From UBA2779 sp965232615 (lineage in GTDB: Bacteria > Spirochaetota > Spirochaetia > DSM-2461), in contig OZ246985.1 of assembly GCA_965232615.1 (NCBI GenBank), positions 1,922,001 through 1,986,000 on the forward strand: DNA of 64,000 bases. Reading direction: 5' to 3'. The notes under the pieces were generated by a model, which saw only the letters and a list, made by a program, of their open reading frames with translations, was not told the DNA's origin and did no database searches. The position numbers and the translations under genes were made by a program. This document shows, piece after piece, positions 17,237-27,303 of the stretch (positions are counted from its first letter, which is position 1; each line of letters opens with the position of its first letter).

Positions 17237-18766
17237 TTACCGGGCGTATTCAACAACCCGTGTTTCACGGATAATGGTAACCCGTATACGGCCAGGATAC
17301 TTGAGCCGACTCTCAACTTCCCTGGCAATATCCTTTGCCAGTGTCCGGGCCCGCTGGTCATTCACCAGGGCATGGTTGACCATGATTCTCAGTTCACGGC
17401 CAGCCTGAATCGCGAAGACTTTCTCAACACCATCAAACGATAGTGCGATCTTCTCCAGATTCTCCAGGCGCTTGATGTAATGATCCAGAGATTCCCGTCT
17501 CGCGCCAGGCCGGGCAGCCGAAATGGCATCAGCCAGTTGAACAATGACACCTTCCAGTGAAGAAATCTCTTCATCGTTGTGATGGGCTGCTATGGCATTA
17601 ATCACCCTGGGATCTTCACCCAGATGCCGGGCTAATTCTCCGCCAATTTCCGCATGTCCGCCTTCACGGTCAGTTTCCTGACCTTTTCCAATATCATGGA
17701 GTAGGGCGCCGCGTTTTGCGATCATCACATCGGCTCCCACTTCACTGGCAATCATTCCGGCAATAATGGCTACTTCCTTGGAGTGGGAGAGAACATTCTG
17801 ACCGCTGCTTGTTCGGAAATGGAGTCGTCCCAGGGCCTTGATGCCCTCAGGCCGCATACCATGGATGCCAAGTTCAAATAGAACTTTTTCTCCCTCCTCG
17901 AAGATAACCTGCTCAATCTCCTTTGCCACCTTGTGTACAATTTCTTCTATCCTGGCAGGATGAATACGGCCATCTTCAATAAGCCTCTCAAGAGCGGTTT
18001 TCGCGATGCTCTTGCGAATCGGATCAAAACAGGATATAACGACAGCTTCAGGCGTATCATCAATGATGATATCCACACCGGTCAGAGTTTCCAATGTCCG
18101 AATATTGCGCCCTTCCCGGCCGATTATCTTCCCTTTCATCTCATCATTAGGCAGGTTAACCGAAGTGACTGATACTTCTGTTGTAACCTCAGTAGCAAGC
18201 CGTTGAATAGTTGAAACAAGAATACTCCGAGACTTCCTCTCCGCTATGTTTTGAGTTTCCTGTTCAATTTTATTGAGAATAACCTGGGCATCGTGCCTGG
18301 CCTCATTCTCAATCGTCTGCATTATTATTTTCTTAGCTTCCTCGGCTGATAGACTGGCAATCCTCTCTAATTCGGTCAGCCAGCGTTTCTCTTCTTCGGC
18401 CAATCTGTTTTCTCGTAAACTGCATTTCTTCTCTCGGTTACTGAACTGTGATTGACGTTTTTCGAAATCAGTAATTTTTCTCTCAAGGTTATCTTCTTTC
18501 TGTTGAAGACGCATCTCATATTGCTGGATCTGGGAACGCTGTTCTCTACCTTCCTTTTCAAGGAGTCTTCTTTCATCCAATATTTCATCCTGAGCTTCCA
18601 GTAGCATTTTTTTCTTTGCGTTCTCAACATCACGAAGCCAGTCTTCTTCTTTTCTGAGAGCTTCATTTTCTGATGAAGAGTGTCTTATCTTTGTGTAAAT
18701 CCATCGAACAGACCATCCAATGACTAAACTACCGAGGGCAATTATTATCAACTGTACGATGTTCAC
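17237..18766 (-). CDS. rny: Ribonuclease Y
   Basis: This membrane-anchored endoribonuclease starts RNA decay. I place the start at GTG 18766 (VNIVQLIIIALGSLV), 7 nt after AGGGAG, because the upstream in-frame start would add residues before the membrane helix. Residues about 1-22 form the anchor, 40-190 a coiled coil, then a KH domain (GKIIGREGRNIRTLE) and an HD domain with RGALLHDIGKG and AAHHNDEE. About 509 residues is normal. It is followed by the ymdB remnant and tlyA on the same strand. Confidence 0.95.
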   Translation of the reverse strand: MNIVQLIIIALGSLVIGWSVRWIYTKIRHSSSENEALRKEEDWLRDVENAKKKMLLEAQDEILDERRLLEKEGREQRSQIQQYEMRLQQKEDNLERKITDFEKRQSQFSNREKKCSLRENRLAEEEKRWLTELERIASLSAEEAKKIIMQTIENEARHDAQVILNKIEQETQNIAERKSRSILVSTIQRLATEVTTEVSVTSVNLPNDEMKGKIIGREGRNIRTLETLTGVDIIIDDTPEAVVISCFDPIRKSIAKTALERLIEDGRIHPARIEEIVHKVAKEIEQVIFEEGEKVLFELGIHGMRPEGIKALGRLHFRTSSGQNVLSHSKEVAIIAGMIASEVGADVMIAKRGALLHDIGKGQETDREGGHAEIGGELARHLGEDPRVINAIAAHHNDEEISSLEGVIVQLADAISAARPGARRESLDHYIKRLENLEKIALSFDGVEKVFAIQAGRELRIMVNHALVNDQRARTLAKDIAREVESRLKYPGRIRVTIIRETRVVEYAR

Positions 18767-18902
18767 ATAATTCTCCCTTAGTAAGTATTCACTTAATAAA
18801 TAAATATGTAACAATTATACATTCAGACAGACTAAGGTCAAGCAGAATTTCCAAAGACAGTTGACTTTGAATAAACCAGATGAAAAAGAGTCGTATTGAA
18901 AC

Positions 18903-18941
18903 TGGAAAAAGTCCCTCCAGACTGTATTAAACAGTCTGGAG
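18903..18941 (-). terminator. Rho-independent terminator of the Gld-like ABC operon
   Basis: A perfect 11-bp stem CTCCAGACTGT (18915-18925) pairs with ACAGTCTGGAG (18931-18941) around a 5-nt loop. On the minus strand it is followed by GGGACTTTTTCC and lies 13 bp after the DUF4340 gene stop. Confidence 0.75.
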
Positions 18942-18953
18942 AAGACCCTGTGT

Positions 18954-19868
18954 TTACTCTTCAGCGCTCTCCGATGTGAATCCTTCCAGTATACTGTCGC
19001 CAACATAGGAAGAGATTATCACCGGGAATGGATAACTCGATGCAATCACCGGATACCCTTTATCGTTCTGGTTAAAAAACCTGAGTGTTACAACTGTTTC
19101 TCCAGTAAGAGTCAGAACAGCGACCGCATTCTCCTCCTCGGGAGGATTCTCAGGAAAATCGGTTGCTCTCAAAGAAGTAAATCTCCCGAGTATTTCATTC
19201 ACCTTTTCGGTATCCCAGACAACTTCATCCGAATCTGTCCAGGATTCCTCTTCATTTTTTGTGAGCACAATGTCATCCTGGTCATCGGCGGTGTATTTAA
19301 TTGAGGTAACGGTACCGCGGTTTAATTCAAGAACCAGCTTGTCACGGAATAATTCACTATCCCTTGAAAGTGTTTCAACCATTGTTCCCCGAACTGTATA
19401 CACACTCCGGTGCCCTGGGAAAAGAACATAATTGTATTTATTGGATGATGAAGTCTTCCCGAAGAATACTTCCCTTAGCAAGTTTTCCTCATTGTAGCCC
19501 CTCAGAGTATAGCGGCCCTCTTCATCCAATTCATACCGGCCATATTTTCCCGATTCCGAGACCAGATCGATGGGAGTGGGGTTTTCCAGGAAATCCAGCA
19601 TGCGATTGACCACAGTGGGGTCCGCGGGATAGCTGTCTGAAAGAATCCACTGTCCTCCATTTTTTTCCATACTCAATGGATTCCCCTCCGGGGGAAGGAT
19701 CTCCAGCCTGGAAAACTCATCTGTATTGAGTTCCGGAAATGATGGAAGGGTGTAATTTATATCTCCCCTTTCCCTGAAGCTGATGTAGATTATACATAGC
19801 AGGGCAATAATCCCGAGTATTACAAAACTTCTGATATCTTTCTCTGTCAGATTAAATTTCATCTTCAT
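18954..19868 (-). CDS. DUF4340 domain-containing protein
   Basis: This 304-residue protein has one N-terminal membrane helix (residues about 12-30, FVILGIIALLCIIYISF), then a mostly beta extracytoplasmic region with repeated DUF4340-like blocks (KNGGQWILSDSYPADPTVVN, VLFPGHRSVYTV, ESWTDSDEVVWDTEKVNEI). DUF4340 proteins regularly close operons with GldG-like transporters, as here. Function is unknown. It shares one base with the upstream gldG-like gene and precedes a strong terminator. Confidence 0.85.
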   Translation of the reverse strand: MKMKFNLTEKDIRSFVILGIIALLCIIYISFRERGDINYTLPSFPELNTDEFSRLEILPPEGNPLSMEKNGGQWILSDSYPADPTVVNRMLDFLENPTPIDLVSESGKYGRYELDEEGRYTLRGYNEENLLREVFFGKTSSSNKYNYVLFPGHRSVYTVRGTMVETLSRDSELFRDKLVLELNRGTVTSIKYTADDQDDIVLTKNEEESWTDSDEVVWDTEKVNEILGRFTSLRATDFPENPPEEENAVAVLTLTGETVVTLRFFNQNDKGYPVIASSYPFPVIISSYVGDSILEGFTSESAEE

Positions 19869-22009
19869 TATTCGACCTCCCTGCTGAAAAGAAGTTCTAT
19901 ACGCTTCTTTCTTGAGATACTCCGCAGTAACACGGCTATCCCGACAAAGATCACAATGACTGGCAATCCCACAATATTGAATCCCTTCACCAGACGCCTG
20001 AATGCTACAGAGGTTTCACTTAAGGGACTGTACGTCTGCCCCTTACTCCGCATCACCGCATAATCCTCCCTGTTACTCAGGGTATCGACAAGGTTAAGAA
20101 TAAATGTGGCATTGGCGCTCTTGCCCTCGACATCCAGAATATTGTCCATCAGCAATGTGCTACCCCCGATAACGAAAATCTTTCCATCACCGGAATCTAT
20201 CTGCACCGTACCGGCAACAGCCTGATCAGATGAAAAAACGGCCAGTGCATCATCACTGTCTGCATCGCCTGTATCCTCTTCCTCAACAGGAGGATTTGGA
20301 ATGGACTTTCCCTTGAAGTAACTTGACTTTGTACCATCAATAAAAACAGCCGCATTCATGGTAAGCCGCTGATCATCCGAGGGAGGATAGATTGTGGTGG
20401 GATTGTAGAGATTGATTTGATCCCGCATCTCCCAGGATTTTTCAGAAGATCTGAACAGCACCTGGGGTTCTACTCCCGAAGCCACATCAGTACTCACGGT
20501 CAGTGGTGAATTATTCAGGAGCAGGATGCGTTTTATGCTGCCCATCACAACGGATTCGGACTCGATTGACTCCCTTTCGATGTATGGAGCGAAGTAGTAC
20601 TTGACTTCCTGTAAACCACCCCCCTGATCCCGTTGAGTCTGGACGTAGCTGTTTTCATCCAGGATGTAGCTGTTTTCAACCGTTATGCCATAATGGGCCA
20701 GCAGAGGTTCCAGACCTGTGTTTCGAGGCAGGTATGCCGGAGGCTGTGTATTATAGGGATTTCCTCCAGAAGTATCGACAGCTGTCATGGAGTCAATGAA
20801 AAACCCTATGGAATTGCCCTCCATAATATACTGATCCAGTTGAAAGAGTTCCCACTCAGAAAAACCCTCCCGAGGACTGATGATGAGGAGCGTACTCACA
20901 TCGGAGGGGATCCCATCAGTCAGAGAAACATCGATCAAATCATAGTTTTTCTCCAACAGTTTCTGGAGATTGTTCATTCCGGGTTCATTCTGCCCCTGTG
21001 GGGCACTGTAAATACTCCGGGAATTATGATCAGAAAGAAATCCTACTCTGGGATTAATCCCAACGAAAGTATCCACGATACCAGGTAGAACACCAATCAG
21101 TGCCGCTGCATCTTCAATACTGTAATTACCAAATATATTACGCTTAAAGAGATTGATTGCCCGTGCTGTAATACCGTTGTCGATGATCAGACCGGCATAA
21201 ACGGTCGTATTAACAGAATTATTCTGCGGGCCAAGCGGAATGGTAAGGGACGAAAGATTGTACTCCTGTGGAGGTTTCTCACCAGCCGCAAGATTCTCAG
21301 GATCAATTCGTTTGAAATCCAGTCGTCCATAATACTGCCGGTTTAATTCTTCCACTTCGTCGGCAAAATCACCCGCGTATGCCGCCAGAGAGGCGACGTT
21401 CTTCTCCAGGGACGATGACAGGTAAAGCTTCAACTGGATGTTCTTATCCAATGCCAGAAGTGCCCCTGTTTTATCACTCATTTTCCTCATTGTAGAAGTA
21501 ATCATGAGTTCCCTGTTTTCTCCCACATCCAGAACGGGGATGGTCTCAATCATATCCCCCTGAATGAATACAATACCCATGAAGGCACTCACCAGATTGA
21601 CTTCATCAGCTTCAACCTTTTGAATCTGTATGGGATTGATGCCATAGCTCCGTGCATCCGTGCGGTTCGCTATGGATTCTTCATTTTCACCTGTGCCATC
21701 AGAACCGATGGAGTGGATTGAGTAATTAAAGAACTTATTGCTCCTGAGACTGTATGCCTCCATGAGATCAGAAATCTCCTGCTCCAGATTATTATACGGT
21801 GCAGGAAGATTTTCTGAGAAATAGGCCTTGATAGTCAGAGGTTCTTCAAAGTTGGCCACCACATCCTTACTCGCCTGAGACAGGGAGTGAATTCTATTTT
21901 TTGTAAGATCAATTCGAAAAAACAGTGTGCTGGCCACACTGTTGATCAAAAGTACGACGACAACAAATGCTGTCCATTTTATCCATTGCCAGTTAAATTT
22001 CATCATCAA
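19868..22009 (-). CDS. GldG-like auxiliary component of an ABC transporter
   Basis: The 713-residue protein has an N-terminal membrane helix (WTAFVVVVLLINSVASTLFF), a large periplasmic region with the family opening LTKNRIHSLSQASKDVVANF, a central GATase-like DUF4350 region (STLLIISPREGFSEWELFQL, GNSIGFFIDSM), and a C-terminal helix (IVGLPVIVIFVGIAVLLRSI) followed by basic residues. It matches the GldG/DUF4350 family needed for gliding in Bacteroidota; in spirochaetes the transported cargo is unknown. It starts 6 bp after the permease gene. Confidence 0.88.
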   Translation of the reverse strand: MMMKFNWQWIKWTAFVVVVLLINSVASTLFFRIDLTKNRIHSLSQASKDVVANFEEPLTIKAYFSENLPAPYNNLEQEISDLMEAYSLRSNKFFNYSIHSIGSDGTGENEESIANRTDARSYGINPIQIQKVEADEVNLVSAFMGIVFIQGDMIETIPVLDVGENRELMITSTMRKMSDKTGALLALDKNIQLKLYLSSSLEKNVASLAAYAGDFADEVEELNRQYYGRLDFKRIDPENLAAGEKPPQEYNLSSLTIPLGPQNNSVNTTVYAGLIIDNGITARAINLFKRNIFGNYSIEDAAALIGVLPGIVDTFVGINPRVGFLSDHNSRSIYSAPQGQNEPGMNNLQKLLEKNYDLIDVSLTDGIPSDVSTLLIISPREGFSEWELFQLDQYIMEGNSIGFFIDSMTAVDTSGGNPYNTQPPAYLPRNTGLEPLLAHYGITVENSYILDENSYVQTQRDQGGGLQEVKYYFAPYIERESIESESVVMGSIKRILLLNNSPLTVSTDVASGVEPQVLFRSSEKSWEMRDQINLYNPTTIYPPSDDQRLTMNAAVFIDGTKSSYFKGKSIPNPPVEEEDTGDADSDDALAVFSSDQAVAGTVQIDSGDGKIFVIGGSTLLMDNILDVEGKSANATFILNLVDTLSNREDYAVMRSKGQTYSPLSETSVAFRRLVKGFNIVGLPVIVIFVGIAVLLRSISRKKRIELLFSREVE

Positions 22010-22015
22010 TCCCCC

Positions 22016-22726
22016 TCACCGATATTCCCGATTTATGATCCAGGCCGCATAATGAGCCAGGAAAATGAGACTGACAAAGTAGAGAATATCCCGTGAGTCA
22101 ATAATCCCCCGGCTGATGTTGGTAAAGTGGTATCCTGTTCCCAGTTTCTGTAAAATATGCCCCAGACCAGAAGGAATAAGGACAAGCATTCTATTCACAA
22201 TGGATAAAAACAGACAGGCAACAGCCCCAATAATAAAAGCGACAATCTGATTTCGAGTGGCGGAAGAAGCCAGTATGCCTATGCCCACATAGGCCGCCGA
22301 TAGAAATAATCCCCCAAGATAGCCGCCGATTACCGGCCCCCAATCCAGCTCTCCCATAAAGGAAATGAAGATGGGATATGAGAAGGTGGGTAGCAGCATA
22401 CATAGAACAAATGCCAGCGATGATAAACTTTTACCAACCACAATATCCCCGGTAGTAACAGGCAGCGTTCCCAGAATTTCCATGGATCCACTCCGGTACT
22501 CCTCCGAGAACAATCTCATGGTGATGGCCGGAATAGTGAAGCTCAGGATGATCGGCAGCAAGTTGAAGAAGTCCCGTAAATCGGCCCGGGCGGAAAGAAA
22601 AAATGTTGAGAAAAAGAACCAGCCAGTGACTAAAAGATAAAGCGTGAGCAGGATGTAAGCACCGGGCGAGCAAAAAAAAGCAATAAATTCACGAAGAAAG
22701 ATTGTCCGAGTTTGTTTGAAATTCAT
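22016..22726 (-). CDS. ABC-2-type permease (GldF-like)
   Basis: This 236-residue integral membrane protein has six hydrophobic segments, starting with FFCSPGAYILLTLYLLVTGW and ending with ILYFVSLIFLAHYAAWI. The sequence RLFSEEYRSGSMEILGTLPV is the typical cytosolic coupling motif of GldF/NosY-type permeases. It overlaps the ATPase gene stop by 4 bp and forms the membrane part of the exporter. Confidence 0.9.
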   Translation of the reverse strand: MNFKQTRTIFLREFIAFFCSPGAYILLTLYLLVTGWFFFSTFFLSARADLRDFFNLLPIILSFTIPAITMRLFSEEYRSGSMEILGTLPVTTGDIVVGKSLSSLAFVLCMLLPTFSYPIFISFMGELDWGPVIGGYLGGLFLSAAYVGIGILASSATRNQIVAFIIGAVACLFLSIVNRMLVLIPSGLGHILQKLGTGYHFTNISRGIIDSRDILYFVSLIFLAHYAAWIINREYR

Positions 22727-23655
22727 TGGGATACCTCCGTTGTTAACTCTCTGAAGATGTTTTCAAGTGACTGCTTCTCCTGAACCATTTCCAACAGCGA
22801 CCAATCGCTTTTCTTTATTGTACTGTAAATCATTTCCCGCATATCTTCCGAACCTTTAACTTCTACAGCGAGTTCACCCGCATCTTCATTTATTGAATGC
22901 GATACAACCCCATCCAGGGAATCAAACGTCGTTTTCACCTCTTCTGGAACCGCATTTTTAAGTCTAAGGTGCAAAATGCGTTCCTCCACCAGAGAAGCCT
23001 TCAAACTGTCGGCAGAACCATCTGCGACAACCTTTCCCTTATTGATAATCACCACCCGGTCACAGGTTGCCTCAGCTTCACTGAGGATATGAGTCGAGAA
23101 GATGATCGTCTTTTCCCTGCCGATTTCTCGTATTATATTTCGAATCTCGGCAATCTGATTGGGATCCAGACCTGATGTGGGTTCATCCAGAATCAGTATT
23201 GGGGGATCATCCATCAATGCAAGGGCAAGACCGACACGCTGACGATAGCCCTTGGACAGACTTGATATTGATTTATGCATGACCTCGCGGATACTGCATA
23301 AATTCGACAGTTTCCTTAATCGAGGCATTTTCTCCGCGGGATCAATGCCTCGAATATCAGCAATGAAATTGAGATAGTCATAAACGATCATGTCAGAATA
23401 AAGAGGGGCTGATTCGGGTAAATACCCCATCCGCGCTTTTACTTTTTGCGGTTCCCTGGTTACATCACAATCATCAATCCGTATACTCCCCTTATTGGAC
23501 AATAGATATCCAGTCATGATCCTTAAAGTTGTTGATTTGCCAGCACCATTTGGTCCAAGAAGCCCCAGTATTTCTCCATGAGGGATATCAAAGCTTAGAT
23601 CGTCCACAGCCAATGTGTTTCCATACCATTTGGTGAGGTTTTGGATACTTATCAT
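22723..23655 (-). CDS. ABC transporter ATP-binding protein (GldA-like)
   Basis: This 310-residue ATPase opens the four-gene operon ATPase-permease-GldG-DUF4340. It has Walker A GLLGPNGAGKSTTL, a Q-loop near MGYLPESAPLYSDM, signature SLSKGYRQRVGLA, Walker B PPILILDEPTSGLDP and the H-loop FSTHILSEAE. A C-terminal domain of about 90 residues follows, as in NatA/GldA-type exporters. The 370 bp upstream hold no gene. Confidence 0.93.
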   Translation of the reverse strand: MISIQNLTKWYGNTLAVDDLSFDIPHGEILGLLGPNGAGKSTTLRIMTGYLLSNKGSIRIDDCDVTREPQKVKARMGYLPESAPLYSDMIVYDYLNFIADIRGIDPAEKMPRLRKLSNLCSIREVMHKSISSLSKGYRQRVGLALALMDDPPILILDEPTSGLDPNQIAEIRNIIREIGREKTIIFSTHILSEAEATCDRVVIINKGKVVADGSADSLKASLVEERILHLRLKNAVPEEVKTTFDSLDGVVSHSINEDAGELAVEVKGSEDMREMIYSTIKKSDWSLLEMVQEKQSLENIFRELTTEVSQ

Positions 23656-24029
23656 TCTTCCTCCAAGTATTCCCTGCTATCTGCATCGATGCGGTTCCTT
23701 AACCATGTGTCCAGGAACATTCAGCAGAATAATGAGTTTTAGATATTCTTAAGGTATTGGCAGTATTCTGACAAGTAGATTTGTACCAGTCTTACAAGAT
23801 AGTAATACGGACCTATGCGATAACACCTTTTGATCCGCCGCATGGCAGAGCGGGATTGAAGTGTCCGTCCGAAACCCCGCTGCTGAAAGTCAGATTACTG
23901 CAAAAACTCTGGTGTATTTTTCTTGACTCCATACTCCCACCTCGTTATACTCTATCCGGGTGAAGGATGAAGCTGTACTTGATGGCTTCACCATCGCTAC
24001 ATATTTTTATATTTTCGTGAGGATCCCAG
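23656..24029. other. Intergenic region with the groES promoter
   Basis: Apart from the promoter at 23923-23951 I see no gene or RNA fold. The segment separates the divergent ABC operon and groES. Confidence 0.5.
23923..23951 (+). promoter_or_regulatory. Strong sigma70-type promoter for groES
   Basis: TTGACT (23923-23928) and TATACT (23946-23951) are separated by exactly 17 bp. They sit about 80 bp upstream of the groES ATG and no CIRCE element is visible. Confidence 0.7.
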
Positions 24030-24299
24030 ATGACTGTCAAACCTCTGCAGGACCGTGTCCTGATTAAGGTTGAAGAGGCCGAAACCGTAACAGCCTCCGG
24101 CCTTTACATTCCCGACACAGCCCAGGAAAAAACCCAGACCGGTACCGTTGTTGCCATTGGAGACAACAAAGAAAAGATTACCGTAAAGGTTGGGGACAAA
24201 GTCATGTATGACAAGTACGCAGGTACCAATGTCAGCATTGATGATGTCGATCACCTTATTGTCAAGGGCACCGATATTCTGGCTGTTGTCAGTAATTAG
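24030..24299 (+). CDS. groES: Co-chaperonin GroES
   Basis: This 89-residue Hsp10 caps the GroEL chamber. Typical features are VKPLQDRVLIKVEEAE, the mobile loop TASGLYIPDTAQEKTQTG, and the C-terminal VGDKVMYDKYAGTNVSIDD. Length is normal. GAGGATCCC precedes the ATG. It stands alone: no groEL follows, as in several spirochaetes where the two genes are apart. About 150 bp of non-coding sequence separates it from the converging DHOD-like gene. Confidence 0.96.
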   Translation: MTVKPLQDRVLIKVEEAETVTASGLYIPDTAQEKTQTGTVVAIGDNKEKITVKVGDKVMYDKYAGTNVSIDDVDHLIVKGTDILAVVSN

Positions 24300-24451
24300 C
24301 TGCAATGAGGGGTTACTCTAAAGGCTGCCTGCAAAAACTTGTTTCTGGTATCTGGAGCAGTGAAAAGTTCAACCCGGAACCGGAATGGATGTTTTTAAGC
24401 AGGAACCTGAATGAGTGCCCCTCATTCTGACGCTTTCCTCCAGAACTGCTT

Positions 24452-25441
24452 CTATTCACTCAATATTCTAGAGGTGCCCTTGAGAGCTTTTACATACTGA
24501 AGACGATGATAGTAATCCTCCAGCTTATCATCCCTGAAGCTCAACCGGCCTCGAAAATCATCAAGACTGTTGAAATTATGAGATTCCATCCAACCCATCA
24601 AACCATCGAGTATCTTTCTCAAAACACCTGACTTATGACGGTAGATGGCACTGCAGAGCTGAATGGTCTGCCCTCCTGCCAGCAGCACTTTGATAGCGCC
24701 CTCTTCATCATAGATCCCGGTCGAAGCAGACAGTTCTATTCCAGAAGTATCTGACAGAATACCAATCCAGCGAAGCACAGTTCCGAATTCCTCCGCCGAC
24801 GAAAGCGAATTACCAGACTTAAACTCCAGTTTCTCAATATCGATATCCATCCTGTAAAATCGGTTAAACAGAGTCAGAGCATTGGCCCCTGCTTCTTTCA
24901 AAGCATTGGCCAGATTTGGCAGAGCTGTAAATCCTGGCCCAATTTTCACCGCCAGAGGAATATCCACTGTTTTTCTCGCAAGCGAAACCATATTGATTAA
25001 TCTGTTTTCTATTGACTTCGCATCCGTTCCAGAATCCAGGGCGATGGGTGAAAGATTCAACTCAATGCCGTCCGCTCCCACACCGGCGATCCGTTCAGTA
25101 TAATCCACCCACCAGCGGGGACTGTAGCAGTTAAGACTGGCAATAACAGGAATATTCAACGAATTAACACTTTTTTCAACAAATTCAAGATAATGGTCGG
25201 GTTCAAGGAGCATGCCCATTTTTTCAGCATAATCCCGGGCTTCAGGATGCATATTATGGTCAATTTCAACGCTGGAATTGGCTCCTGCAATATCCTCTTC
25301 AAACAATGAAGTAAGAACAACCGCGCCGGCCCCTGCCTTGAATGCCTTCCTAACTCCTGTAATATTGGCTGTGAGAGGAGACGCGGAAACGATGAGAGGA
25401 TTGCGGAGAGATAGACCCATGTATGTTGTAGTGATATCCAT
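24452..25441 (-). CDS. Dihydroorotate dehydrogenase-like FMN protein
   Basis: This 329-residue TIM-barrel flavoprotein is of the PyrD-like class. It opens MDITTTYMGLSLRNPLIVSA, carries IPVIASLNCYSPRWWVDYTE, GADGIELNLSPI (canonical Asn pair region), IPLAVKIGPGF with the FMN-contacting Lys, and AIKVLLAGGQTIQLCSAIYR near the phosphate site. This subgroup is often annotated dihydroorotate dehydrogenase-like; whether it acts in pyrimidine synthesis is not shown by its neighbours, as no other pyr gene is nearby. Confidence 0.88.
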   Translation of the reverse strand: MDITTTYMGLSLRNPLIVSASPLTANITGVRKAFKAGAGAVVLTSLFEEDIAGANSSVEIDHNMHPEARDYAEKMGMLLEPDHYLEFVEKSVNSLNIPVIASLNCYSPRWWVDYTERIAGVGADGIELNLSPIALDSGTDAKSIENRLINMVSLARKTVDIPLAVKIGPGFTALPNLANALKEAGANALTLFNRFYRMDIDIEKLEFKSGNSLSSAEEFGTVLRWIGILSDTSGIELSASTGIYDEEGAIKVLLAGGQTIQLCSAIYRHKSGVLRKILDGLMGWMESHNFNSLDDFRGRLSFRDDKLEDYYHRLQYVKALKGTSRILSE

Positions 25442-25570
25442 ATAAGCACTTTAACGATATATCAGGCAGTCTGTCCATGACCGGAGGAGGTGTATGGGAG
25501 ACGTTGCCAACTCCTCAGCACATCGGAATCGTGAATGGTTTTGATCTCCCTCCAGACTGCTTTGAGGAAT

Positions 25571-25590
25571 TGTGTCAGAAAGCCTGTTAA
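25571..25590 (+). repeat. Copy of the GTGTCAGAAAGC repeat beside a MITE end
   Basis: TGTGTCAGAAAGCCTGTTAA directly abuts the MITE end at 25591. Related copies lie at 11817, 36633, 42063, 43967, 44451 and 52461. Confidence 0.6.
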
Positions 25591-25740
25591 GGGTACCTCT
25601 AAAAAACAGCTATAGGAAATTGACGAAATGGCGGTGTGTTCCTCGGGCTACGCTCTGTGGAATTAAACACGGTTGCCCTACCCAAAATTCCAAAAAAAAA
25701 TTTCGGTCCGCCAGAGGCGGACGCGGCCTGCCTGCACCGG
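25591..25740. repeat. Partial MITE (copy A) at the truncated end of the caspase-FGE gene
   Basis: It begins with GGGTACCTCTAAAAAACAGC and contains the family's GGTGTGTTCCTCGGGC-type hairpin. The opposite inverted repeat is missing. It lies where the FGE-like domain of the neighbouring gene stops matching its family, so it probably took part in truncating it. Confidence 0.65.
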
Positions 25741-27211
25741 GCCTCCGGCCCACCGGATGGGTCTTGTCTTCGGAATTATCGTAAGACCAGCCAACTTCGC
25801 CGACATTGTTACCACCGGCATATTTATACCCCCTGGACTCCTTCCCCCCACGGGCCGCATACTCCCATTCCGCCTCCGTCGGCAAGCGGTAGCCATTCGC
25901 CCCCCAGTTAGCACTTACACTGCTGCCGCTTATCCGGTACACCGGTGTCTTTCCTTCCAGTTGGCTCAATGCGTTGCAGTACTTCACCGCATCATACCCG
26001 CTTACACTCTCCACCGGAAGGTTATCCCCCTTAAACCGGGAAGGGTTGTTCCCCATCACCGCCTTCCACTCTCCCTGGGTTACCTCGGTGGCCTTCATGT
26101 AAAACGATCCCACCGTCACGCTGTGTTGCTTCTCATTGTCAAACCGGCCCTCCTCGCTGGATGGGCTGCCCATCCGAAACGTGCCCCCTTCCACCAGGAC
26201 ATAACCTTCGGGCGTATCCGGCCGTTCCACCCAGTTGAAGGCCACTGTCAGGGAATGGTTTTCCTGCACCGTGATGTTTTTGCTTTCACTTTTATCCCCG
26301 TAGCGCATCTCCAGTTTGTGGCGGCCAGTGGGAATGTCGGTGAGTCTGGCCCTGGAACCGGTGGGAATATTTCCCATCGATTGACCGTTCAGGTACAGGA
26401 TGCCCGGTGTCTGGGTCGATACCACCAGGCTGCCATAGCTCTGTTCCAGGCTGAATGACGGAGCCTCGGAACGGGCAGGCGGGGCTGCCGATCCCCCGGC
26501 AAGGTAGATGTCGGTTTCCAGCATGCTGTATTCTCCGGGACGCTGGCGGTTTCCCGATGCCTGACGCACATCACGGCGGGTGTTCATCAGGATGTCGGTG
26601 AGACTCATCCCCGGTCGGGTGAGGTACTTGAGAAGGGTGGGTGTGAACAGACCGTCCTGGGCTGTTTCCCCGGCATCGGCCGCGTAAACGACGATGCTGT
26701 TAGGCGGCGCGTCCACCCGGGCCAGGCCTCGGGCCGTTCCACGGCCAAAGGGATTTTCACGGCAGGCATCCAGTATCACGATGTTGGCATCGGCCCGGGC
26801 GGATTCCATCGCCGATACCACATCGGCCACGTTGATGCCCCGGGTGCGGGCCCGCCTTTCATCGGGAATGTCACGCTCCGTGGGCAGTCGGTAGTTCTGT
26901 CCGTCCACCTGCACCCCGTGGCCGCCGTAGTGGAACAGGGCAATACCTCCCCTGGTCTTTATCTCCTCTTCAAACATGGCGAACAGAGCGTCAAACCGTT
27001 CCTGGTTCTGCACATTGTAGGCCCGTATTACTTTGAAACCGATGTTTTCCAGGGCCGCGGCCATTTTTTTAGCCTCGGGCACCGGATTGGCCAGCGCAGC
27101 AAAGTTGTTCTTATAACGGCCATTGCCAATGACAAGGGCGGTTTTATTCTGGGCCGGCAGCATCATGGCCGTAATGGTGAAGGCTACGAGTAAGAGGATG
27201 TGTTTTTTCAT
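25610..27211 (-). pseudogene. Secreted caspase-like / PEGA / FGE-like protein, C-terminally truncated
   Basis: From ATG 27211 (after AAGGAG) the product has a signal peptide (MKKHILLLVAFTITAMMLPA). A metacaspase-type C14 domain occupies residues about 22-245, with HYGGHG (His98) and DACREN (Cys150). A PEGA domain follows (residues about 270-335), then an FGE-sulfatase-like domain from about residue 345 (GYVLVEGGTFRMGS, EVTQGEWKAVMGNNPS, YRLPTEAEWEYAARGG). Family similarity stops at THPVG near 25755 and the remaining codons to 25610 come from MITE sequence. The missing end would hold the WEWCWD and RGGSW part. The caspase and PEGA parts look intact, so a partial product may still work. The gene is visibly GC-richer than its flanks. 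Confidence 0.8.
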
Positions 27212-27303
27212 TTCGCGCTCCTTTTTCGGGGGAAATTTTAACAAGTTTTTGGGGAGGTTGCATGGAGTCTGTCGGACTTAATGACTTCGAGGTGATTATT
27301 GAT

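Noticed and set aside
24300..24430. Terminator formed by CAATGAGGGG and CCCCTCATTCTG after groES
   Set aside because: The arms are over 100 bp apart with no T-run, so a terminator is not supported.
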